Part shown: positions 1 through 10,526 of the stretch, in pieces
Layout of the letters: every line of letters begins with the position of its first letter
Position numbering within the stretch: the stretch's first letter is position 1
DNA from: Eimeria necatrix
Lineage: Eukaryota; Apicomplexa; Conoidasida; Eucoccidiorida; Eimeriidae
DNA: 23,548 nt
Direction of reading: 5' to 3'
Assembly: GCF_000499385.1 (NCBI RefSeq)
Contig: NW_013654442.1
Location: forward strand, 1-23,548
Program-made: the position numbers and the translations under genes
Notes under the pieces: model-generated
The model's database searches: none
Told to the model about the DNA's origin: nothing
What the model saw: only the letters and a program-made list of their open reading frames with translations

Positions 1-635
1 AGTGCTTTAAGCGCTAATATATTCAATATTATTCATGCATCTCACATTAGCAAGTATCGGGTGGCGACGAAGGTCAATTGTAGTGCCATGCACTACACCC
101 ACAGTCTGCACGAGCGTTTTTGTGTGAGTCTATTCGCAAAGTTGGTGTATTCGGAGACTTGATCTGTTTATTTTCTGGTGTTAAAAATACGCTTCTGGTC
201 AAACTGCCCATTTAAATCACGTTTCTTTCTTGTTGCGCACAAGGCGGGCGCTGCCGACGAATTCGTCGCTGGGCGCTCAGGTCACTTGCTACTTTGGGGG
301 CTGGTGGTATGGTTGTGTTTACCGCTTACATTGAGATAAAATGCCATTTCCGGATATGAAATGCCATAAAAAGGCAGTATTTTGAAGCAGTCGGAGTTCT
401 ATTGCTGCGTTCCGTGCAGATCGGGGCGGCAAAGACATGCGGCGGTTCTCTCCCACATTGGGGAGAGCACGGTGATTTGTTGGCCGTCTTTTGTAGTTTA
501 AAGGCTTTTCAGGTTTATGCTTGCTGAATAAAAATACACAGAAGATCAAGTAAGTGGTTTTCCGATGGATAGAAGGCGAAGGGAAATCGCTGCGTCGCTT
601 TCCATTCCAGGTTTTTCCTTGCAGTTGCGGCAACG
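1..635. other. Upstream region of the cysteine-rich gene
   Basis: No coding exon is supported here. The only long frame, on the minus strand at 319-633, has no recognisable domain. The stretch should hold the promoter and 5' leader of the plus-strand gene whose ATG is at 636. The start sits in the context CAACGATGAG. A perfect palindrome at 79-97 is listed separately. I saw no TATA box that I would defend. Confidence 0.5.
79..97. repeat. Perfect palindrome, 8-bp arms, 3-base spacer
   Basis: TGTAGTGC, then CAT, then GCACTACA. The arms are exact reverse complements. It lies about 540 bases upstream of the first ATG of the cysteine-rich gene. It could be a protein-binding site or a chance palindrome. 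The core TGTAGTG recurs near the right end of the window. Confidence 0.6.
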
Positions 636-3600
636 ATGAGGCGGCTCACGAAGATACTGATTGCTGTTGGGATTGCGGTGGTATTAGTGGCAGTTTTGGT
701 TCTCACTCTGGTAATTGTTTTGAGGAAGGAAGAATGGATTGTCCTTGAAAAAAGCTTCTCTTCCCTCAACGACCATTGCACACAAGATTGGAGCGGCAAC
801 AGCGACTGGCGCCGACGCCGATGCAAAATGCCCCTTATTTGTGCCCCAGCTAACGACCAGAAGACAGGTAATCCCTTTCACCAGCCTTGCTATTACCCGG
901 TCTCTTATGTGTGTGCCTCTCCCTCCTTTTTCTCCTGGCCAACGACAAAATGCAAGCTTTACTGCTGCACGTGGTGCTTCTGCTGCAGGCATTTTCATTG
1001 CTTATGTTGTACTGCTGCTGTGGCATTTAGGTTATTGCCGGTTGCCATGGAGCGAGGGGGAGGGCAAGAGCTGCGCTGCATCTGTGCATTTGTGCTCTAC
1101 GGGCCTCACCTGCGACCCCTACCTGAAAATCTGTCGGCGGCTCATTAGTGTGGGCGGCAGCTGTACTGAGCAGAATGCGTTCATGTGCGAGTCGGGTATA
1201 TGTGGCTACGCTGCCACACAAACGGCCCAGGGGGAGCCCCTGGGGGGCCGCCATTCTCTGTCTAGGTACTGCATCGTTAAGGACCTTCCCCCAGGGGCTG
1301 CATGCGACCGCTTCCGCCACTGCGTTACCGACTGCCTGCAGTGCGTCCAGGGCATTTGCAAGCCCGTGCCTTCCCCCCTAGACCATCAGCAGATGCTTTT
1401 GGAGCAGCAGAAGGAACTAATGCTGCCTCTAGCCGTCAATGGGTTTAGCGCAGAGAACCAGCAAACCGAAGTAGCAGCGGCAGACACGCAGCAGCAAGTC
1501 ACAAGGAACCTGCAGCGCACCAGGGGAGCGATGGTAGCAGCTGTCGGGAACGAGGCAGCGCAGGATCGCGACTCCATGTCGAAGCGGCAGCAGCTTGCGG
1601 CTTCAGCAGCAGCATCTTCAAATGCAAACAGAGTGTTAGATGAACAAGCCGTCCGTCAGGCTTGGGAGCAAAGAGCAGCAGAAGCCTCAGCTCTTCTGGG
1701 TGAGACCGTCACAGCTGAGGACTTGGCGTCTTTCTTCTCTGTTCCCCGCAACGAGAGCGGGGAGCCCCTAGAGCCACAAGAAGCACTAGAAAAGGAACAG
1801 AACGAGACACATGCTGAAAATGAGGAAGGGATCACGGGCCAGCAAGCACTGTGGGGCCCCAGGTCCCAGTATCAAGCACTGCAGCACCCAGCAGCAGGAA
1901 GAGGGACAATTATTGACAGGCCGCAGCCACGCCCGCTACTCAACGGCTCCCTTGCCAAAAGGCTCGCGCGGCTGTTCACTGGCGTGTCGTATGCATTCAC
2001 TCCTGAAGATCAGCAGCAGCAAATGAGCTTAATGCATACACTGGGGGCCCCCGCCTTTGGCTTTCCTTCTGCGCTGCCGCCGCAGCTGTCACACAGCTTG
2101 GCTCCTTCCCCTATTACCACGGGAGGAATAAAACCCCCCCTATCGCAGCATGACGTGTTCGGGACATCTTCATTTGGGAGTCCGGCGGCGGGCACCCCGT
2201 CTCTGTCTCTGCAGCAGCAGGAGCAGCTGTCAGCGCAGCTGCAACAACTGCAGCAATTGCAGCAACCGCAGCCGTTCACGTCTTTCGACTCATCACTAGA
2301 AGCAATGGAAGCTGCTGGGATGAAAGGCGAAGCAGCACGGCGAGAGCGCGGCAGCTCTGAGGAGGAGGGAGAGGCTCTTGAAGGCTTGGTGTACCCGGGC
2401 ATGCAAAACCCTCTTCTCAATCCTCTGCAGCTTCTAGGGTTTCAACCAAGGCAGCCCACTGGACCACTGCCCCCACCTCTAGGAGCCTCACCCGCACTTA
2501 ACATGCAGAGGCAGCCCATGCCTCCCCGCCTGCCTGGAGTTGTACCTCCTCCGCTGGGTCATGTTTCTCCGGGCCCTCTTCCACCCCTCAGCAGCGTGCC
2601 TTTGGGCGCTTCCGCATTGGGCGGTACACTCCCGCCACTGCCACTTCACCCAAAAGTGCAGACGCAGCTGCTGCCTTCAGTGCCCTACGCTCCAAACGTG
2701 GGGCCCCTCAATGGCCTACCTAGCCGACTGCCCACGGATTTCAAAGGCGGCTGTTGGCTGGACCGCTGCTGTGCCTCGGTGAGGACTGGGGAGAGCAGGG
2801 GCGCATAAATCAGATGGATGACAGTAAATTCAACATGTGCAACATAGCACATATGAGCAACGGAGGCAGCGAGTGGTGACAAGGGCTGCATCCTGTATTT
2901 TCTGCTGAGGCAATGATGCACTCTGCCTGACTATGTGCTTGCGCCGTGGCTCCTCAACGAGATGAGACCCCTAGAGTGACATTCCCGTGCTGCTGGCTTC
3001 GCCGCTTCGCGTAATTGCGCCTGTGTCGTGCGTCTTGCTCAATATTCGCGAATGTATACGTCTTTGGAAGTTCTAACTAACAAGCCAACAATACATTTAT
3101 GTATCTGACCTGTTTCTGTCTCCGTGTTCTGTGTCGTAGCACCACTACTGCTCCTTCCTGCACGCATCTCAGGGCTGCCAGGCTCGGAAACGTGAAGGCG
3201 CGACCTGCGTGGGCGACAGTGCGCGAGAGTGCGAGGACCGTTTGTCTTGCGTAAACGGAGAATGCAGTCCCTGGTTTACCTCTCGACATGCCTCAGCTGG
3301 GGACCCTATTGTGCTGACAGACAACGTGGATCTAGATAGCGTCTGTGCTCCCTGGCAACGCTTCGAGTACAGCACAAGCGGCCACTCCTCCCATCTCCCA
3401 GGGGGAATGCCGCCACAGCTGGCGCTGCCTTCTCCCCTGGAAACTCCCAATCCCTACGGCAACAATCTGGGGAGAGACATAGTGCGCACATTCCGCAAGT
3501 TCTCCGGGCGTTGCGTGCCTCTCGATAAGCGCAGCTGCGTGACAGACAGGGAATGTTGGGGAGTGGGAGGGTTCGGCTTCTGCGACGTTCGCAGCAAACG

Positions 3601-3892
3601 GTGTCGCACGCCATCCTATCCTGCATGTCTGTCAATTCTTAAGGACTTATACTCTTGTCTGTGGCACGAGGGAAGGTTGAGGGAAACCACAGACGAATAT
3701 ATTGTCACGCACGTGCCCAGAACCCCTCAGTTCATTCTACATGAGGCACCAGCCAGCGTTAATCACGTGCAAAGCAAGTGTATTCCTTCAGTTGTAAGGG
3801 CAAAGAGGGCGGAATTTGTCAAATGCGTTCATGAACAAGGTTTTACGCTGGAGAGGATCGTCTACGTGCCGGATGAATGGTTCCAGGGATAA
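636..3892 (+). CDS. Cysteine-rich signal-anchored protein, three exons, family unknown
   Basis: Exons 636-867, 1031-2778 and 3140-3892 join in phase to give 910 residues ending in TAA. Donors are CAG|GTAATC and TCG|GTGAGG; acceptors are TTTAG|GT and CGTAG|CA. Residues 6-30 form one long hydrophobic segment after MRR and before RKEE, suggesting an uncleaved signal anchor with the rest lumenal or outside. Residues about 45-195 are rich in cysteine, with spacing such as C-x6-C-x5-C-x6-C that recalls Dickkopf/EB-type disulphide modules. Residues about 200-640 are a low-complexity Q/A/P/L-rich spacer. Exon 3 carries a second cysteine block (ATCVGDSARECEDRLSCVNG and on) and a less biased C-terminus. 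A surface or secreted role is inferred. I do not recognise the family. The phase agreement of both junctions, and the restored cysteine pattern across them, are the main support for the model. Confidence 0.8.
2206..2272 (+). repeat. CAG-rich tract coding for a Q-rich run
   Basis: Interrupted CAG/CAA triplets within exon 2 of the cysteine-rich gene encode a stretch dominated by glutamine with leucine (QQQEQLSAQLQQLQQLQQ). Such homopolymer-like runs inside genes are a known trait of Eimeria genomes. It lies in the spacer between the two cysteine blocks, so it is probably unstructured or weakly coiled. Confidence 0.8.
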
Positions 3893-5390
3893 CAGCAAAG
3901 GCATAAAAAATCAATGTTGCGGCCAAGCAATTACAGCGAACAGCAGTGCTGGAAAGGAAAATTTAGCCATTCAACTGCTGCGGTTACTAAGTGGCAGCTG
4001 CTCACTGACGTACCCAGTGAACACAAACGGCGCTCTCAGAAGCAAGATCAGCCATAGTAAAGGCACAAGAGAAAACATCACCAACGGCCTATCATCGGGT
4101 ACAACGAAAATACCAACAGACAAAGAACGGAAATGTCAGTAAGAACCAACAATATTGGCGGACCAAAGGCACCCTTACATTCTTTGTCTAGGCACCAAAC
4201 GGAAGAAAGATGCGTTGCCTGTGTGTGATGCATTTAAAACGGAGCATGCATATATATATATATATATATGCATATATATACATAAATATTACGCATATCC
4301 ATATATACGCGTTCATATTCATATACGCATACACTACAAGTGCATTCTCAAATTCATGGACACATTCATGTTCATTTACGCAAGCCAATACAGTAAAGCA
4401 TACACAGAGGCACAAATACGCACACACATACGCACGCAATTACATATGTTACCGTACGGAAGTAATTTCATATACACATAAGCATACATATGGATGCATA
4501 CGCACATAGAACTGTGCAGGCATGCGACAGTAAAACGGTCCACTGCTTTAATGGCTGAAGCCAAAGGATAAAACGACAGTAAACGATGATGTTCCGTCAT
4601 GTCCCCCTTGTTGCAAGCGCAACCCATGTCAGCTCAGGTTTACATGCAGCACGAAATACACAAAAGGAACACCAAAATTTGCTTATTTTGAAGATGCCAT
4701 TATATCGCGTCACATCTACTTGCCGCAGCACGTTTTGGAGAGGCGATATTACAACGCGAGAATCCACCTAGCCACAACGGCTTCCCATTTCTAGTTACAG
4801 GTGCAGGTTTTTCTCTACCAGGGAAGCTCCTACAAAAGGGGCTGGTCCTGAAGCATTTGGGAGAGGCACCACTGCGAGCTCTTGTCTGCTCATTGTGGTG
4901 TTGGTGGACTGTTTCCGCCGGCAGGTGTTCATCTATTTGTGCCTGTTTGCGTATTCATGTTTCTCTTTCCCTATCGTGCATTTTTCTTTTTTTCTCCTCT
5001 ATTCGTGTAGCTGCCTGCCAGCGGCTAACTGCCAACAGGCAGTAGGGTATTTATCCGCCAGAAGGCGGAAGAATCGACTCAAACCGAACAGCTCATGTTT
5101 AAAGAAAACACTTTCTTTAAAGAAGAGTCAAGTGTTTATGGTTGAACTGCAACAAATAGTTTTCCGGAATTAGGCAATCAGCGCTGTTCGTGCGAAAGGT
5201 ACAATTGTTTCGAAAGGTCGTCCAAACGGAGCGAGTAAAATGTGCATGAAGGAACGAAATTCAACAAACATGATATGGATCAGGTACACAAGCGACGCTT
5301 ATATCGTACAGATATAGAAGGCAAAAAAACGCACTCGGCACAAATGCTGCTGGTAAGCACTCGAGAACGGCGTACTGGTGCCAACAAGTG
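3893..5390. other. Intergenic DNA with AT and CA microsatellites
   Basis: This lies between the 3' ends of two convergent genes, the cysteine-rich gene on the plus strand and L27 on the minus strand. About 4245-4510 is a degenerate simple-sequence zone: an (AT)n block at roughly 4249-4280 followed by imperfect CATA, CACA and TACG units. Open frames through it read as Y/I/H/C-rich nonsense and are not believable. From 4510 to 5390 I see no exon with a recognisable protein. The stretch presumably contains the 3' untranslated regions of both genes. Confidence 0.6.
4249..4280. repeat. (AT)n microsatellite
   Basis: Nearly pure TA dinucleotides, broken once by GC around 4269-4271. It opens a longer degenerate CATA/CACA-type zone that runs to about 4510. 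Confidence 0.9.
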
Positions 5391-7561
5391 CTACTGCTGC
5401 AGTTGCGGCAGCTCCAGGCGCTCTCCCTGCATCATCCACGACTTCGCGAGCGTCCTTAAGAAGCTGACCCGAGCCGCTTTCGGGTCGAGTGTTTCTGCAG
5501 GTGAGGCTTTGATGGACACCACGCAGCCGGCCTTGATTCTGGTGTTCGCATCACTGGTGCGGTACACCTTTCGCATGCAAACGAAACCTGAATTTAAGGC
5601 CACCAGGCTGTCGTCGCCGCCCCTCATAACTCCTAAGTAGCATCAACAGAGGCGCATAGACACGTACCTTTGCGGAAGAAGCGCATGTCTCCAAAGATAC
5701 ATTGAATTCTTCGAAGCCACCGAAACGAGAGTCCACAGCACGGGCGTATGCATATTGCTAAGGTCACAACACACAGCTGCCCATGGGCCTCCAGAAGTGC
5801 GCGTGTAGTTCCACAATACTTGTTTTATATTCAGAAGCACGGGTAAAAATGCAGACACACTTACGAATACGTACAGGAACAGATTCATGGGCAATTTACA
5901 AGCACATATACATGGATACACATAAATATCTACTTATGCGTTTACCGTTTCATAGAATTGTACCCATAAAAGCATTACAATCTTATATATACGGGAGATA
6001 TATCTGTGACTTTGAGGTGCATTCCGCAAGTTTATCGAGCCCATTATGGTGAGCTTGCTCTTCGTTTTTGGGATACTATGTTCGAAATTCAGACGCCACA
6101 GTATTAACTGAGATTACATGAAACTAAATCAGCAGTTAGAATAAAGAAAAATCTCCACAAATCTAGACAAGGGAAAGCAGCACAAATATCCCACTGCTGC
6201 ATGCCGCACCAATAAATGCACGCGCGTGAACGAATCCACAAAAATATGCAACTGGTAATTCCATAGTACGTATACAAATAGCTCAGCATTACGATACATA
6301 GCATATGCTCGTAGGCCTCAAAATACGCACAACTAACTTCAGCGCGTGTACGAAGACCTTTAAGAAGAAAAGCAACAGGCTGTACCACGTGTAAGTAAAT
6401 ATCTACATTACATGAACAAATTAGTAACTATGCTGTTACCTTCTCCTGCCTTGAATCGAGTGCCTCTCTGTCGCACCAAAATATCCCCCGGCAGTACGAA
6501 TTGCCCTCCAAATTTCTTCACGCCTGCGTTTGCAGTCCGCCAGTTCATTACATTGGGCAACGCATGCAACTCACTGCTATTGCAGCGCACCACTGATTTG
6601 CCTGTCTGTGACAATTGATTAGCCAGTCTCACCCAAGAATTTGGGGCGGGAATCCCTATTGTTCTTTGTCGCGGCGCCGCCCTTTGAAGTGGCCCAGCAA
6701 ACTGTCGCCGATGTGCAGCTGTTGGAAGAAGCATGATAGATGGAATTCTTGCGCCTGTAGCACATCACGAAAAAAGAAAAAAAAAACAAACTAGAAGAAA
6801 ATGGTGGAGATTCGGTACAGCCGAGGGATACTTCGGTGCGCATGGTAAGCCGAACACGCACGTATTTACAGGGGCAGACGGAACACAATTGTTCACTTTC
6901 CCATTAAATGTGGGCACTTGTTCGCAGATATAAAATCGTATTCTTGTTCACATCTGTGGCTTTCTATTTCTACATGCATTGATGTTCACAGTTACTGTGG
7001 CGTATCTACGTGTATCTGTAGGTATTGGTGTGCCTGTTGTATCTCGCTGACCTTTTTGTATGCATGCTACGGCTAGTACTGCCTTGTTTGCTTCGGTTGT
7101 CTCCTGTAACTGCCCACTCTCCCTACGTCATTGCACTCTACGTACTTCTGTATCACGTGTGTTGACTAGCCTGCTGTTTGCGAAGCGCACCAGATACAAG
7201 GAGGCGAAAGGGCATACCCAGACCCAGTAGCTTCCAGTTCTAGGCAGAAAAGGCCCTTGAATGGCAGAATAAATGACCTCGTCCTATTAGTCGTTGCCCT
7301 AACACTGCATTTGGAAGCGCATAAGTCGGCGTTTTGCTCAGCAACTCCACCAGGGCGAAGTGAATTGGACAGGGCTCCCCTAAACGGGGGGATAACACAC
7401 GCAAAGGTTGAATTTTCCACCGGCTTCTGACTATTTTGCTTAATTAAAGGCGTTAAATGTAAGGGTTTCCTTTTGAACTGAGGCGGAGCGCTTGCTGCGA
7501 CGCTGCAGAGCACCTTGGGAAGAAGCAACAATGCTAACCACCACGAAAGGAGCATAGTCAT
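5391..7561 (-). CDS. Ribosomal protein bL27, predicted apicoplast-targeted, four exons
   Basis: This is bacterial-type ribosomal protein L27, a large-subunit protein near the peptidyl-transferase centre. Reading down the minus strand, exons are 7561-7218, 6754-6633, 6523-6440 and 5632-5391, giving 263 residues and a TAG stop. All introns (463, 109 and 807 bases) are GT-AG, and each junction preserves phase. Residues 1-25 are a classic signal peptide ([14 protein letters not shown] core, then small residues). About 110 basic and hydroxylated residues follow, matching a bipartite apicoplast leader. The L27 core starts near residue 136: [48 protein letters not shown], then [14 protein letters not shown], which aligns with the G-x-D-x-T-L-x-A-x-x-x-G-x-V end of the family. 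A tail of about 45 residues exceeds the usual length of about 85. The first donor, CTGG|GTATGC, is the least certain. Apicoplast rather than mitochondrial location is inferred from the leader. Confidence 0.93.
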
Positions 7562-10526
7562 CGAAAGTCGCCGCTAATACGGCCTTATCCACCCTTTTTT
7601 GATGATTAAGCACAGTGATATATTTCGACCGTTTCTTAAAGAGCGAGACTTGAGAACCAACACACTCCAGCCAGTTTGGTCGGCAGCGATCATATTTGCT
7701 GCCGGAGCCGGCTTGGCCGGAACGGCCTAATAGGCCTGAATGACCTGCCTTTGGTGTTAAGTTTGTTCCCCATTACACAGAAAACAGTAATTTAAGACAC
7801 TGACTGGGAGAATGAGCCAGTGCGGGACTTCGAGGCCCTTGTAGGCAACCACCTCCTCTGCATGCGCTGAGATGGCTGCTGGGAGTCGATTTGTGATAAG
7901 AATTGGCTCCAAACTCCCCACACACAAGAATTGTAAATTTTAAGCGGAGTACTTCATCGGCAAAAGCACAGTAGGAATGAAGCATAGCTGCTGCGCACAT
8001 AACGAAAATGTCTTGATTACGTTGCATTCATGCTCTCAACGTCTCATACCCCAGCTTGCTGTCTAGAAAAATCGTGAACAGTCTAAAGCACCCAATAAAC
8101 GCGAGAGCTACCTCGCCTCCGGTCCCTCTGAGGAGCAACTAGTAGCTGAGTTCCCCTACGAGACTTTCCTTGACGCTCCGCGTTGCGGAAATGCACAATT
8201 ACAGCACACAGAATACTTCAGGGCTAAGCGTGTTCCCAGAGACAGCAGTAGCTGTGAGGGCCGTAGCAGTGAGTTACCATTTTAAGAGCACACTGCACGA
8301 AAACTACCTGACGTGAAGATCTGGCAGGCATCTACCGTGGAAATTGATAGTCGCAAAAGACCAAACTTTATTGCAGAGTTGATAAGATCGCCGCAAGGGG
8401 CGTTATGCTCTCCGCCCGAAGTCGATGTACGCACGACGAAGGGCAGCATCGCACTCACAAGTTGTGTGGCTCATGTGTTGATCAGAATGTCTGCAGGCAC
8501 GAAATCAAGTGCTTGAGTTATACCTGTTTCGCTGTTGCAGATCATCTTCGGCGCACAATACTAATCTCAACAATGTGTAAAGTCCGTCTTAGAGAACAAA
8601 TCAAGCGTCCCGGACACTGAATTCACCAGCCAACATAAGCAATAAATAAACGGTGCAAAGCCAAATGTCAGAAAAGAATGCGAAGCAAACGAAAGGTCAA
8701 AGGAAGACCTACTTGCAAGTCCTGCGAAGTATACTTCCGACAGTTCCAAGGCAACAGCAGCTGTTTGTGCTCGGCTCGTTTCAGTGGCAGCCAACTCACA
8801 CAACACTACACCAGCTGTCTAGAGTGTTGCGTTTAAACATTATATAGGAGATAGTGTGTGGAATAGTACGCGCACGCATGCTACCCTAATCTTTACATTC
8901 ACGGCAAAGCAAACGTATGCGCATTTGTCTGCATTCGGGTGCATTCAATGTACTCGACTAACATCACTGTGTATTTACATCCGCATGCAGCGCAGCAATT
9001 GCACTTATTTTCCAAAGCGCCCCACGCGCCTACCGCACTGATCCGGAAAAGTGTGTACATGGAAGGAAGCACATATGCATGAATGCGCACACGCTCACCT
9101 CCGCAAGAAATAAAACCACCCCTGCGAGGTCGTTTAAAAGGATGGCCCTGCTTACTGCTGGCCGCTTCGAGGCCGACAAATCAAAATTTGTCGCACATTG
9201 AACACACGTGGTAGCAACGTCCAGTGTTTTTCACGGGAGGTACCGCCTCTTGTCATAGCAAACAACCAACAAACCTAACCCCCACGCGCTTAACCCTGAA
9301 ACCCAAGAGACTCTAAAACAGAACCTCATGTGCAGCGGCAGAATTCGGAAGGAAAGTTTGAATTCGGTTTGCATAATCACTGGACGCGAGAGTCCCGTGA
9401 AGCGCATGCGTTAAGGGGGATATCACAAGACGGGCTCCTGAGAGCTCGTCTTTTGGCTTCACGGTTTGGTATAGCAAGTAGCAAACGAAAAGCCCGAAGT
9501 GCCGCGAGCCTTTTAGCTGGCCTCTCCGTGCACCCGCTAAATCCAAAGGCACGCAGAGTCGATGAGGCCGGCGGTCAAAGCAACAACAACGCTGGAAAAC
9601 AACTGCTCCGCAGAGACACAAAATGAAGACATGTCCGTCTGCGTCTGCGTGTACGCCAGTTGTGAAGAGAACGCATGGGCATCCTTGAAACAGCGCAACT
9701 TAAGGGCTGCCGGTGGAGCTCTGCAGGTCGGGCTTAGCTGTGCGACGCCATCCAGGGGTCCAAAAGAGAAAACCAAGTGAAAGACGGACTGGCCCGGATA
9801 GGCAGCGAGAAACACAAACCTACATCAACCTTTGCAGCTTCAGCTATGCCTTCCCCACAAGGGAGACTGTAGAAAATCGGATTAACGATGATCGGATTGA
9901 AAAGCGGAAAACGAAGAACAGACTCGGAATGTGTGGCGCATGCGGGCCATTACTGTGAGAGGAACCTTCCGAAGAAGCAGGATGAGGTGAGCTGCGGAGC
10001 GGTGTGCAAAGGAAGCAGCGACCCATGGCACGCTTCGCCAGCTGCGCACGGCTAGCTGCACCCGCTGCGACACAAATGGCCACTCTGCAATGGCATGGAC
10101 GGCACGGAGACCTACCTCATCACCGCCGCATGAAGCTACAGGACCCCACACAGAAAGGGGCTTGCGATGAAAGACAAATAATAAGACAGCACTAGAAACA
10201 ACAACTGCAAATGCCAAAAACCAACTGCACCCTACGCTTTGCGGGCCGCAGCCGGCCACGAGGGCCACGGAGACTCCATGACGCCCTCAGCACAGTCAGC
10301 CACCACCATAAAGGCAGTCGCAGTTATGTGCGCTGTACTTACACCCAACAGCCCCAGCCTCCACCTGTCTCTTCGACAGGAAAGCGCGAACAGTTAAGCG
10401 AAACACGAAAGAACACAACCTCCCAAACAAGACGGTCTCGGGAAGGTCCCAGGCCGTACGAAAAAGACGGAAAAGAGCCGCTTTGTGCAGAAACATCCAA
10501 TTGAAAACTGCCCAATAAAAACAGGC
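7562..10526. other. Stretch without a supported gene, between L27 and the AP2 gene
   Basis: This holds the upstream region of L27 (minus strand) and the 3' flank of the AP2 gene. A GC-rich cluster of GCCGGC and GGCC palindromes lies at 7701-7736. Open frames at 7773-8027 (-), 8313-8516 (+), 9300-9626 (+), 9313-9621 (-) and 9882-10268 (-) were read. None shows a family motif, a believable ATG or splice sites that join in phase to a neighbour. From about 9300 the minus strand is rich in pyrimidines, as in the AP2 intron, so 3' untranslated sequence or an unrecognised intron-rich gene are both possible. Confidence 0.5.
7701..7736. promoter_or_regulatory. GGCC/GCCGGC palindrome cluster upstream of L27
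   Basis: Within 36 bases lie GCCGGAGCCGGC, GGCCGGAACGGCC and the perfect palindrome GGCCTAATAGGCC (7724-7736, 6-bp arms around one base). The cluster is 140-175 bases upstream of the L27 ATG and stands out in otherwise AT-rich flanking DNA. A binding site for a regulator is an inference; nothing identifies the binder. Confidence 0.3.

Noticed and set aside
868..1148. Read-through of the first cysteine-gene exon to 1148
   Set aside because: The frame past 867 loses the cysteine pattern. A GT-AG intron restores it and keeps phase.
4155..4509. Y/I/H-rich frames on both strands
   Set aside because: They translate AT and CATA microsatellite DNA.
7773..8027. Minus-strand frame containing VLRLKFTILVCGEFGANSYH
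   Set aside because: It looks protein-like, but I found no family motif, and no acceptor or donor that joins it in phase to another exon.
8313..8516. Plus-strand frame of 67 codons with ordinary composition
   Set aside because: It begins with GTG, has no motif and has no phase-matched partner exon.
9313..10268. Several minus-strand frames with good composition, and a GAG|GTAGGT donor near 10120
   Set aside because: The nearest acceptor would make an intron of about 31 bases and no consistent gene could be built. This may still be an unrecognised gene or AP2 3' sequence.
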